DNA from: Chloroflexota bacterium
GTDB taxonomy: Bacteria; Chloroflexota; Dehalococcoidia; SHYB01
Length of the DNA stretch: 13,682 nucleotides
Reading direction: 5' to 3'
Assembly (NCBI GenBank): GCA_016200725.1
Contig: JACQEE010000250.1
Span: forward strand, 1-13,682
Shown here: positions 1 to 5,669 of the stretch, in pieces
Numbering within the stretch: position 1 is the stretch's first letter
Layout: every line of letters begins with the position of its first letter
Notes under the pieces: model-generated
What the model was told of the DNA's origin: nothing
The model's database searches: none
What the model saw: only the letters and a program-made list of their open reading frames with translations
Translations under genes and position numbers: made by a program

Positions 1-1
1 T

Positions 2-1105
2 GGCTCGACGGGCTCGATCGGGCGGCAGACGCTGGACATCGTGCGCTCGTTCCCCGATCGCTTCAAAGTGCTGGGCCTTGCTGCGGGCGGCAACATCGAG
101 CTGCTCTCGAAGCAGATCGCCGAATTCAAGCCGGCGATGGTCTATCACGTCAAGGGCTACGGCGAGGCCATCAAACCTGACGGCTGGCGCTTCACATCGA
201 TGGAAGAGATGGTCGTCCACCCGGAGTGCGAGGTCGTAATGGTTGGCACCGTGGGACGCGCGGGCCTAAGCCCGACGCTCGCGGCGGTCAATGCGCGGAA
301 GAGCGTCGCGCTTGCCAACAAAGAAGTCATCGTCATGGCCGGCAACATCCTGATGAGCCAGGCCCAGCGCAACGGCGTGGAAATCCTACCCGTCGACAGC
401 GAGCCGAGCGCCATGTGGCAGTGCATGCACGGCGAGAACAAGGAAGTCCTCCGTATCCTGCTTACCGCCTCGGGCGGGCCGTTCCGCACCAAGCCGCTCC
501 ACGAGATTGACCACGTGACCCAGGAAGAGGCGCTCAACCATCCGACGTGGCGCATGGGGCGCAAGATCACCATCGATTCGGCGACGCTGATGAACAAGGG
601 CATGGAGGTCATCGAGGCCAACTGGCTCTTCGGTGTGCCCATCGACCGCATCGAGGTGGTCATCCATCCGCAGAGCATCATCCATTCGATGGTGGAGTTC
701 GCCGATGGGTCGGTGAAGGCGCAGATGGGCCCACCGGACATGCGGCTGCCAATCCAGTACTCGCTCTCCTATCCGCAGCGTTGGGTGAATCCATCGCTGC
801 CGCGGCTGAACCCCATCGACGTGGGCAAATTGACGTTTGAGCCGATGAACGTGGACCGCTACCCGTGCTTCAAACTGGCCATCGAGGCGGGCAAGCGTGG
901 CGGCACGTATCCGGCAGTGCTCGCCGCGGCTGACGAGGTCGCCGTCAATATGTTCCTGTCGTACCAGGTTGGGTTTGGTGAGATTCCCAAACTGGTGGAT
1001 TCGGCGCTCGGTGCGCACAAGTCGGTGCAGTACCCCTCGCTCGAGGACGTGCTGGACGCCGACGCGTGGGCGCGTGAGTTCGTCGCCAAGCAGACCGCGG
1101 ACTGA
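2..1105 (+). CDS. dxr: 1-deoxy-D-xylulose 5-phosphate reductoisomerase (DXR), 5' partial
   Basis: DXR converts 1-deoxy-D-xylulose 5-phosphate to 2-C-methyl-D-erythritol 4-phosphate with NADPH and a divalent metal, the committed step of the cytoplasmic MEP isoprenoid pathway. The open frame runs from base 2 and opens with the NADPH-binding loop GSTGSIG, so only a few N-terminal residues lie outside the window. Visible family signatures, numbered from the first complete codon, are the metal ligands Asp132 and Glu134 in VDSEPSAMWQ, the TASGGPFR loop, the NHPTWRMGRKITIDSATLMN block, and the HPQSIIHSMVEF and PDMRLPIQYSL segments. The 367 visible codons plus a short missing start match the usual family length of about 380-400. 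The next gene is an RseP-type protease, a common bacterial neighbour of dxr. The frame is intact to its TGA stop. Confidence 0.97.
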   Translation, partial: GSTGSIGRQTLDIVRSFPDRFKVLGLAAGGNIELLSKQIAEFKPAMVYHVKGYGEAIKPDGWRFTSMEEMVVHPECEVVMVGTVGRAGLSPTLAAVNARKSVALANKEVIVMAGNILMSQAQRNGVEILPVDSEPSAMWQCMHGENKEVLRILLTASGGPFRTKPLHEIDHVTQEEALNHPTWRMGRKITIDSATLMNKGMEVIEANWLFGVPIDRIEVVIHPQSIIHSMVEFADGSVKAQMGPPDMRLPIQYSLSYPQRWVNPSLPRLNPIDVGKLTFEPMNVDRYPCFKLAIEAGKRGGTYPAVLAAADEVAVNMFLSYQVGFGEIPKLVDSALGAHKSVQYPSLEDVLDADAWAREFVAKQTAD

Positions 1106-1165
1106 GGTTCGTACGTACTAGAGACCTGGGGCTGGGTGCTTAGAGGTGCCGAGGAGACCAGGTCC

Positions 1166-1201
1166 ATGAATAAAGATAGGTCTGTTGGGTTGCTCCATTG
1201 A
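1166..1201 (+). CDS. Possible 11-codon leader peptide overlapping the protease start
   Basis: An ATG at 1166 opens a very short frame encoding MNKDRSVGLLH. It has a good Shine-Dalgarno-like GAGGAGA at 1151-1157, eight bases upstream. Its TGA stop at 1199-1201 overlaps the TTG start of the next gene at 1198-1200 (TTGA). The TTG itself has only a weak GGG upstream, so ribosomes ending on the leader could re-initiate there. The layout is read directly from the sequence; coupling is inference. The ATG could also be chance. Confidence 0.3.
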   Translation: MNKDRSVGLLH

Positions 1202-2307
1202 CCACTGTCATCGCCTTTCTCGTCGTCTTCATCCCCATCGTGCTGCTGCACGAGTTGGGACACTTCATCACGGCCAAACTCTCGGGCGTGAAGGTCATCG
1301 AGTTTGGCATCGGGCTGCCGCCGCGCATCTGGAGTTTCAAGCGTGGCGAGACCACGTACGCTCTCAACGCCATCCCGCTGGGCGGGTACAACAAGATGCT
1401 CGGCGAGGAGGACCCATCCGACCCGCGCAGTCTTGCCGCCAAGCCAGCCTGGAAACGGGCCATCGTGCTCAGCGCGGGCGCGGGGATGAATGCGGTGCTG
1501 GCGCTGGTGCTCTTCGCCTCGTTCTTCATGATCCCGCAGACGCAGGTCGTCGGGAATGTGGTGGTCGACCAGGTGGCCGCGGACTCGCCGGCGGCGCGCG
1601 CGGGCATTCAGCCGGGCGACATCGTCCGCAAGGTGAACGGGGCCACCATCGAGAACTCAGGCGACCTTCGGTACCAGTACCAACTTCGCCTGGGCGCGAA
1701 CGCCTCGACGGTGGTCGAGCGCAACGGCCAGCCGGTCAAGGTCAGCGTGACGCCGCGATGGAAGCCGCCTGCCGGCCAGGGATTCACAGGCATCCGAGTC
1801 CGCCTGGACGCGCCGAGCGTAGTGCCTCCCAACGCGAAGGCGATACCCGGTGTCCCAGATGGGCCGGTGGAGGTGCGCCGCCATGCCTCCTTCTTCCCCG
1901 CCATCAAGAGGGGCGGCGTGAACATGTACGAGTCGTTGGTGCTGATGAAGAATGGCATCCAGTCGTGGTTCATCGGCAGCAGCAGCCCATCGAGCGATGC
2001 GCTTGGGCCCATCGGCATCGCGCGGGTCACTGGGGACGCGGCGTCGCGCAGTGTGGCCGACGTGGTCTTCCTGGCTGCGCTCATCAGCCTGAACCTGGCG
2101 ATCTTCAACATCCTGCCCTTCCCCGCGCTTGACGGCGGGCGGCTCTTCTTCCTGGCCATCGAGGTGGCGCGACGGGGCAAGCGCATCCCGCCGCAGAAGG
2201 AAGCGCTGGTGCACCTTGCGGGGTTTGCCATCCTGCTCGTGCTGATCGTAGCCATTTCGTTCAACGACATCGGGCGGCTGCTGCAGGGCAAGAGCCCGTA
2301 CGGCTAG
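1198..2307 (+). CDS. rseP: RseP-type site-2 (M50) intramembrane zinc metalloprotease
   Basis: This is a membrane-embedded zinc protease of the S2P/RseP family, which cleaves transmembrane segments, classically of anti-sigma factors. Residues 1-25 form the first membrane helix carrying the zinc site HELGH at 18-22. A second hydrophobic segment spans about 89-113. A PDZ domain follows at about 119-185, with the carboxylate-binding GIQPGDIVRKVNG region. GPIGIARV and the second active-site motif NILPFPALDGGR lie near 300-315, where Asp312 is the third zinc ligand, and a last membrane helix lies near 343-358. The 369-residue length is normal. The start is TTG: an in-frame stop at 1177-1179 rules out anything further upstream, and no ATG lies before HELGH. 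It follows dxr by 92 bases and probably shares its transcript. The substrate is unknown. Confidence 0.93.
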   Translation: MTTVIAFLVVFIPIVLLHELGHFITAKLSGVKVIEFGIGLPPRIWSFKRGETTYALNAIPLGGYNKMLGEEDPSDPRSLAAKPAWKRAIVLSAGAGMNAVLALVLFASFFMIPQTQVVGNVVVDQVAADSPAARAGIQPGDIVRKVNGATIENSGDLRYQYQLRLGANASTVVERNGQPVKVSVTPRWKPPAGQGFTGIRVRLDAPSVVPPNAKAIPGVPDGPVEVRRHASFFPAIKRGGVNMYESLVLMKNGIQSWFIGSSSPSSDALGPIGIARVTGDAASRSVADVVFLAALISLNLAIFNILPFPALDGGRLFFLAIEVARRGKRIPPQKEALVHLAGFAILLVLIVAISFNDIGRLLQGKSPYG

Positions 2308-2311
2308 GCTT

Positions 2312-2354
2312 GTCGTCATCCTTGGCCCGTCCCCGGGCCGAGGGCCTGGGGATG
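2312..2354 (-). repeat. Intergenic palindromic repeat, AGGATGACGA family (inverted copy)
   Basis: Read on the - strand, this unit runs from CCCCAGGCCCTCGGCCC through a short loop to GGGCCAAGGATGACGAC, closely matching the unit at 9314-9353. On the + strand, CCTTGGCCC (2320-2328) can pair with GGGCCGAGG (2335-2343) around a six-base loop. It starts five bases after the protease stop codon. No T-run follows, so it is not a classical rho-independent terminator. Confidence 0.75.
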
Positions 2355-2402
2355 AATCTTCCCTCGCCACGCGTCTGCTGCCGCCCCTCGCTTTTCTGTG
2401 GG

Positions 2403-2411
2403 TGCTATGCT
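2403..2411 (+). promoter_or_regulatory. Possible extended -10 promoter for the DinB gene
   Basis: TGCTATGCT at 2403-2411 fits an extended -10 element (TGn followed by TATGCT), about 25 bases before the start codon and just upstream of a strong AGGAGG ribosome site at 2424-2429. No convincing -35 hexamer is present at the usual spacing. The TGCTAT core recurs in the better promoter candidate at 5620. Confidence 0.3.
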
Positions 2412-2435
2412 CCTGTGCGATGCAGGAGGCATGGC

Positions 2436-2945
2436 ATGGAAATCAAAGACGTTGCGATGATGTCGTACGAGCGGATGTGGAAGGTGACGGATGGCGCGCT
2501 CGAAGGGCTGACGCATGAGGAGTTCGCGCGGCGGCCGAACGGGCACAGCAACTCGATCGGGTGGATCGCGTGGCACATGGCGCGCGTCGAGGACCGGTGG
2601 ACGAACATGGTGCTGAACAAAGGCAAGCAATTGTGGGAGACACATGGGTGGGCGGAGAAGATTGGGATGCCCAACGACCCGAACTACTCCGGCGGCGGGA
2701 TGACGCCGGACCAGGTGCAGTTGTTCAAGACGCCGGCGGTGCAGCAGGTGAAGGACTACTGGTCGGCGGTGCGGGCGACAACGAAGGAGTGCTACGCGAA
2801 GCTGACGCCGTCGATGCTGGACCAGATGGTACAGACGCCGTTCCGCCGCGAGCTGAAGGTGGGCGACGTGATCTCGCACGTGCTGTGCGAGCTGAACCAG
2901 CACGCGGGGCAGGTGGCGTATTTGCGGGGGTACTACAAGGGGTAG
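2436..2945 (+). CDS. DinB-superfamily protein (putative metal-dependent thiol transferase fold)
   Basis: This is a 169-residue protein of the DinB/YfiT four-helix-bundle superfamily, whose members use a histidine-rich metal site. Some use low-molecular-weight thiols as cosubstrate, but most are uncharacterised. Metal-site candidates are His47 in IGWIAWHMARVED, and Glu152 and His156 in ELNQHAGQVAYLRG, the standard positions at the ends of two helices. The start at 2436 is chosen because AGGAGG lies six bases upstream. The frame stays open further upstream, but that part is repeat-derived and implausible as protein. It is a clear paralog of the gene at 3861: both carry QLWE..GW, FKTP and QH.GQ.AY.RG at matching positions. 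Substrate and thiol partner cannot be read from the sequence. Confidence 0.88.
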   Translation: MEIKDVAMMSYERMWKVTDGALEGLTHEEFARRPNGHSNSIGWIAWHMARVEDRWTNMVLNKGKQLWETHGWAEKIGMPNDPNYSGGGMTPDQVQLFKTPAVQQVKDYWSAVRATTKECYAKLTPSMLDQMVQTPFRRELKVGDVISHVLCELNQHAGQVAYLRGYYKG

Positions 2946-3013
2946 GGGTCGCGTTCGGGCCCTTGGGCTTCTTCTGAGTCACCGTCCTGGCCCTCATTCT
3001 CGGAACATTACCC

Positions 3014-3697
3014 ATGCACAAGTTGGATGGCGCTTACGAGAGGATCAACGGGGCACGTGAGAACTTGGACGGCCTTAAGCCCATCGTCAACGACTTTGCC
3101 CAAGTTGTAGCCAAGGGAGTTTCCCTGGATTACAAGGAGGGCTTCCGCGACATCAAGGGGAAGAGGGTCAAGGTACCGATTGGGACGGCCTCTGCCCTCA
3201 TTAACCAACCTAGCCCTCCCAAACTCAGCCGACTCGTCGGATACGTGGTTCAAGACCTTCGGACCGCCTTAGAGTATTTGGTCTATGAGTTGGCCTGCTT
3301 CGACGCCAAGGCGAATGTGGATATGACACAGTTTGTCATTGCTGATTCTGAAGAAGAGTTCCGAAAAAACAAGTGGCACCTTCGCGGGTTGACGGGGGAG
3401 CACATTGCAGCATTTGAGCGGCTTCAACCGTACAACGGGCATCAATGGACGGGGATGATCAGGGATTTGTCCAACCCTGACAAACACAGACACCTTCTTG
3501 CACTCAAAAGCCCTGTCACAATCCGCATTGACCCGCGAAACACGCAAGAAATTCTCGCGGGCAGACCAGTGGATGTGGGGAGTTACGCTACTACCACGAT
3601 AGCCTTCAGCGACGGTACGCCCATCATAGAAGGTCTCGAGCACTTGACGAAGATGACGGCCGAAACTCTTGATAACTTCAAGCCGGAGTTTAAATGA
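3014..3697 (+). CDS. Uncharacterised protein with DKHR-type helical signature
   Basis: This 227-residue protein has no function I can assign. Three segments stand out: an amphipathic helix VVQDLRTALEYLVYEL at about 78-93, a middle block ending FERLQPY at about 134-140, and DLSNPDKHRHLLAL at 151-164. From memory these match a widespread uncharacterised family with the pattern D.R.ALD.L..L, then LQPY, then N.DKHR.L, probably alpha-helical. No membrane segment or signal peptide is visible. The ribosome site is weak (GGA nine bases upstream of ATG). GC is clearly lower than in the neighbours (27 of 60 bases at 3301-3360), and the gene sits between two DinB paralogs, which suggests recent acquisition. 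A toxin or regulatory role would be speculation. Confidence 0.75.
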   Translation: MHKLDGAYERINGARENLDGLKPIVNDFAQVVAKGVSLDYKEGFRDIKGKRVKVPIGTASALINQPSPPKLSRLVGYVVQDLRTALEYLVYELACFDAKANVDMTQFVIADSEEEFRKNKWHLRGLTGEHIAAFERLQPYNGHQWTGMIRDLSNPDKHRHLLALKSPVTIRIDPRNTQEILAGRPVDVGSYATTTIAFSDGTPIIEGLEHLTKMTAETLDNFKPEFK

Positions 3698-3703
3698 ATC
3701 CTA

Positions 3704-3729
3704 TCCTCGACCTGAAAACGGGTCGAGGA
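3704..3729 (+). repeat. Hairpin repeat after the DKHR gene, degenerate family copy
   Basis: TCCTCGACC (3704-3712) pairs perfectly with GGTCGAGGA (3721-3729) around an eight-base loop, giving a 9-bp stem seven bases past the stop codon. The tail GAGGACGACGA continues to about 3735 and matches the tail of the unit at 4510-4546, so this looks like a variant of the same intergenic family. No T-run follows. It could still stabilise the 3' end of the message. Confidence 0.6.
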
Positions 3730-3812
3730 CGACGAAGAGACGGCGTTGCACTCGCTCGGCGTGTCCCCTATCCTGAAGCCGCAATGTGGTCGACTGCGCG
3801 AGCAAGGCTCCG

Positions 3813-3850
3813 CCCCAGATCCTTCGGCGAAGATGCCTCAGGATGACGAA
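3813..3850 (+). repeat. Intergenic repeat, TTCGGCGA subtype (copy 1)
   Basis: This 38-base unit begins CCCCAGATCCTTCGGCGA and ends GCCTCAGGATGACGAA. It differs from the copy at 7836-7873 at only two positions. ATCCTTCGGC and GCCTCAGGAT form imperfect arms. It ends ten bases before the DinB start at 3861, so it makes up most of that gene's leader. The bases between this copy and the hairpin at 3704 hold no gene I can support. Confidence 0.75.
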
Positions 3851-3860
3851 AGAGGGACGT

Positions 3861-4382
3861 ATGAATATCAACGAGACGTATATCGGGCTGCTCGATGACC
3901 AGTGGGCGGCGCTGCTGAAGGCAACGGATGGGCTGACGCTGGCGGAGCTGGATAAGCGGCCGGGGGCGCAGGCGAATCCGATCGGGTGGACGGTGTGGCA
4001 TTCGGCGCGGGCGGAGGACTCGATCGTGCGCGGGGTGCTGCAGAAGCAGCCGCAGTTGTGGGAGGCGGCGGGCTGGTTCAAGAAGTTCGGCATCGAGGAT
4101 GTGAAGGGGACGGGCGAGCGGCAGACGCCGGAGCAGGTGGGGCAGTTCAAGACGCCGTCGCGGGACATGCTGCTCGCGTACGCCTCGATGGTCCGCGACA
4201 GCACCAAGACGTACGTGGCGAGCGCGTCGCAAGTGGAGCTGGATACGCAGATCCCGTGGTATCGCGGCGGCACGGTGCCGAAGTCGCACTACCTGAACCT
4301 GCTCGTCCGCGAGGTACACCAGCACGTGGGGCAGATTGCGTACATACGCGGGTTGCTGCGGGGGCATGAGGGGCTGTTTTAG
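3861..4382 (+). CDS. DinB-superfamily protein, second paralog
   Basis: This 173-residue DinB/YfiT-fold protein is paralogous to the gene at 2436. The likely metal site is His47 in IGWTVWHSARAED with Glu151 and His155 in EVHQHVGQIAYIRG; His153 is an extra candidate ligand absent from the paralog. Shared blocks QLWEAAGW and GQFKTPS fall at the same positions. The middle (about 120-145) diverges and is a few residues longer. The start at 3861 has a purine-rich AGAGGG four to five bases upstream. An upstream in-frame extension would encode the intergenic repeat and is rejected. The family points to small-molecule modification or a stress role, but the reaction is unknown. Confidence 0.88.
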   Translation: MNINETYIGLLDDQWAALLKATDGLTLAELDKRPGAQANPIGWTVWHSARAEDSIVRGVLQKQPQLWEAAGWFKKFGIEDVKGTGERQTPEQVGQFKTPSRDMLLAYASMVRDSTKTYVASASQVELDTQIPWYRGGTVPKSHYLNLLVREVHQHVGQIAYIRGLLRGHEGLF

Positions 4383-4389
4383 GGACACG

Positions 4390-4443
4390 CCTCACCCGGC
4401 CCGCCTGCGGCGGGCCACCCTCTCCAGCACAGCTGGAGAGGGG
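4390..4443 (+). repeat. Twin-hairpin intergenic repeat, CCCTCTCC family (copy 1)
   Basis: There are two adjacent perfect hairpins. GGCCCGCC (4398-4405) pairs with GGCGGGCC (4409-4416) over a TGC loop. CCCTCTCCAGC (4418-4428) pairs with GCTGGAGAGGG (4432-4442) over ACA. The unit starts just after the DinB stop codon. A related unit with the same lead-in CCTCACCC lies at 7721-7765. There is no T-run, so termination is possible but not typical rho-independent. Confidence 0.75.
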
Positions 4444-4460
4444 AAGACCACCCAGCCCCC

Positions 4461-4481
4461 GGGCGACCCACCGGGTCGCCC
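4461..4481 (+). repeat. Perfect hairpin GGGCGACCC/GGGTCGCCC
   Basis: A 9-bp perfect stem with a three-base ACC loop is followed by CCTACGAAGAGGGG. I recall this kind of GGGCGACCC palindrome next to CCCCTAC as a recurring intergenic motif in other genomes, but could not check it here. It sits between the twin hairpin and the AGGACGACGA unit upstream of rnhB. Confidence 0.6.
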
Positions 4482-4509
4482 CTACGAAGAGGGGAGAAGA
4501 CCACCGCCT

Positions 4510-4546
4510 CCAGGTCCTCGGCCCGGAGACGGGCCAAGGACGACGA
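4510..4546 (+). repeat. Intergenic palindromic repeat, AGGACGACGA variant upstream of rnhB
   Basis: GTCCTCGGCCC (4514-4524) pairs with GGGCCAAGGAC (4531-4541) with one mismatch and a six-base loop, then continues ACGA. It has the same architecture as the units at 2312-2354 and 9314-9353, with GGAC in place of GGAT. It ends 20 bases before the rnhB start. Confidence 0.7.
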
Positions 4547-4566
4547 GGAATGGCGAGGTTCGGTAG

Positions 4567-5232
4567 ATGGCGAATTCGCCGACGTTTCGCGAAGAACTCG
4601 CCTTCCACGCGCAGGGGCTCACGCTCGTCGCGGGCATCGACGAGGTGGGGCGAGGGCCGCTGGCAGGGCCGGTTGTCGCGGGGTCGGTGATCCTGCCATC
4701 CGACTGGTTCAGACGAAACGGTACGCGTCGCCGCAAAGAGCCAGCGTGTCTGCTCAACGATAGCAAGCAACTTTCCGCCGACCAGCGCGAGACGCTCTAT
4801 CCTGAGATTACCTCGCGCGCGGTGGCCTGGGGCATCAGCGTCGTCTCGGTCGGGACCATCGACCGCGTCGGCATCGGCGCGGCGACGCTGCTGGCGATGC
4901 GGCAGGCGGTCGCGGCGATGGCGCGGGCACCGCAGGCGCTGCTCGTCGACGGGCTGCAGGGGCTGCCCGAACTTGGCCTACCATGCAAGGCCATCGTTGA
5001 CGGTGACGCCCGCTGCGGCTCAATTGCGGCAGCCTCAATCGTCGCCAAGGTCACGCGCGACCGGCTGATGCGCGAGATGGATGCGCGCTATCCCGGCTAC
5101 GGCTTCGCCGGCCACAAGGGCTACGGGACTGCGGAGCACCTCGAGCGGCTGCGGGCGCTGGGGCCGTGCCCGGAGCACCGGCGGTCGTTCGCGCCGGTCG
5201 CCGACATGCTGATGAGGCCGCGACTCTTGTGA
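4567..5232 (+). CDS. rnhB: Ribonuclease HII
   Basis: RNase HII cuts the RNA strand of RNA-DNA hybrids and nicks at single ribonucleotides misincorporated in DNA, starting ribonucleotide excision repair in the cytoplasm. Catalytic acidic residues are all present: Asp25 and Glu26 in GIDEVGRGPLAGPV, Asp128 in LLVDG, and Asp165 in VTRDR after SIAAASIVAK. The conserved GYGFAGHKGYGT and HRRSF motifs follow. The 221-residue length is typical; a short Arg-rich insertion at about 49-60 (RRNGTRRRKEPA) is slightly unusual. The ATG at 4567 has GAGG eight bases upstream. The stop overlaps the next gene's start by four bases, the standard rnhB-yraN arrangement, which implies translational coupling. Confidence 0.96.
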   Translation: MANSPTFREELAFHAQGLTLVAGIDEVGRGPLAGPVVAGSVILPSDWFRRNGTRRRKEPACLLNDSKQLSADQRETLYPEITSRAVAWGISVVSVGTIDRVGIGAATLLAMRQAVAAMARAPQALLVDGLQGLPELGLPCKAIVDGDARCGSIAAASIVAKVTRDRLMREMDARYPGYGFAGHKGYGTAEHLERLRALGPCPEHRRSFAPVADMLMRPRLL

Positions 5233-5606
5233 CGACGCGACGCCAGTCGCTGGGCAAGTTCGGCGAGACGTACGCGGTTGCCATGCTCACCCGCGCGGGG
5301 CTTGATGTGGTCGAGCGCAATGTGCGCCTGAAGTCCGGCGAACTGGACATCGTCGCGCGGGACGGCACCATGCTGGTGTTCGTCGAGGTGCGCGCGAAGC
5401 GCGGCGGCGCCTTCGGCACACCGGAGGAGTCGATCACTGCGGCGAAGGCGGCGCGGCTCGCCAGGCTGGGCCACGAGTACATCGAGGCGCGCAAGATGGC
5501 GAACGCGGAATGGCGCATCGACGTGGTGGCGCTGGAGATCGACAAGCAGGGCAAGGTCACGAGGGCGGAACACCTGAAAAACGCGGTCGGCGAGTCACCG
5601 GCCTGA
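5229..5606 (+). CDS. yraN: YraN/UPF0102 family nuclease-like protein
   Basis: YraN proteins have a restriction-endonuclease-like fold and are commonly encoded beside rnhB; their precise role is unsettled. With the GTG start at 5229 (GTGA overlap with the rnhB stop) the protein is 125 residues, the family's usual size. Visible signatures are KFGETYAVAMLTRAG (10-24), NVRLKSGELDIVARDG (31-46, with Asp40) and VFVEVRAKRGG (50-60, with Glu53), matching the GExDxI and VEVRxR motifs of the family. An upstream in-frame start at 5166 would lie inside rnhB and is unlikely. A Shine-Dalgarno site is weak, consistent with coupling to rnhB. Confidence 0.92.
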   Translation: MTTRRQSLGKFGETYAVAMLTRAGLDVVERNVRLKSGELDIVARDGTMLVFVEVRAKRGGAFGTPEESITAAKAARLARLGHEYIEARKMANAEWRIDVVALEIDKQGKVTRAEHLKNAVGESPA

Positions 5607-5619
5607 ATCTGAAAGGCCG

Positions 5620-5628
5620 TGCTATAAT
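5620..5628 (+). promoter_or_regulatory. Extended -10 promoter for the ThDP-enzyme gene
   Basis: TGCTATAAT at 5620-5628 is a consensus TATAAT preceded by TGn, an extended -10 element that can work without a good -35 box, and none is seen. It lies in the 63-base gap between yraN and the ThDP enzyme, giving a leader of roughly 35 bases that contains a strong AGGAGG at 5657-5662. A weak five-bp inverted repeat (CGGCC/GGCCG, 5599-5618) overlaps its upstream edge. Confidence 0.6.
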
Positions 5629-5669
5629 CCGCCCGAACCTGATATTTCTGCCTTTGAGGAGGCTTGCCC

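Noticed and set aside
1185..2132. 315-codon + strand frame inside the site-2 protease gene
   Set aside because: It is the +2 shadow of the protease; its product is Arg/His/Gly-rich without motifs, and the other frame has HELGH, PDZ and LDGGR.
2310..2435. In-frame N-terminal extension of the first DinB protein
   Set aside because: The extension translates the intergenic repeat and gives a Cys/Arg-rich stretch unlike DinB proteins; the strong AGGAGG fixes the start at 2436.
2946..3013. GCCC/GGGC inverted repeat followed by TTCTTCT (about 2959-2975) as a terminator for the first DinB gene
   Set aside because: The arms are only four bases with a two-base loop and the T-tract is interrupted, so it is not convincing.
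3704..3735. Hairpin as a rho-independent terminator
   Set aside because: The stem is strong but followed by ACGACGAAG rather than a T-run, and it fits the repeat family; listed as a repeat.
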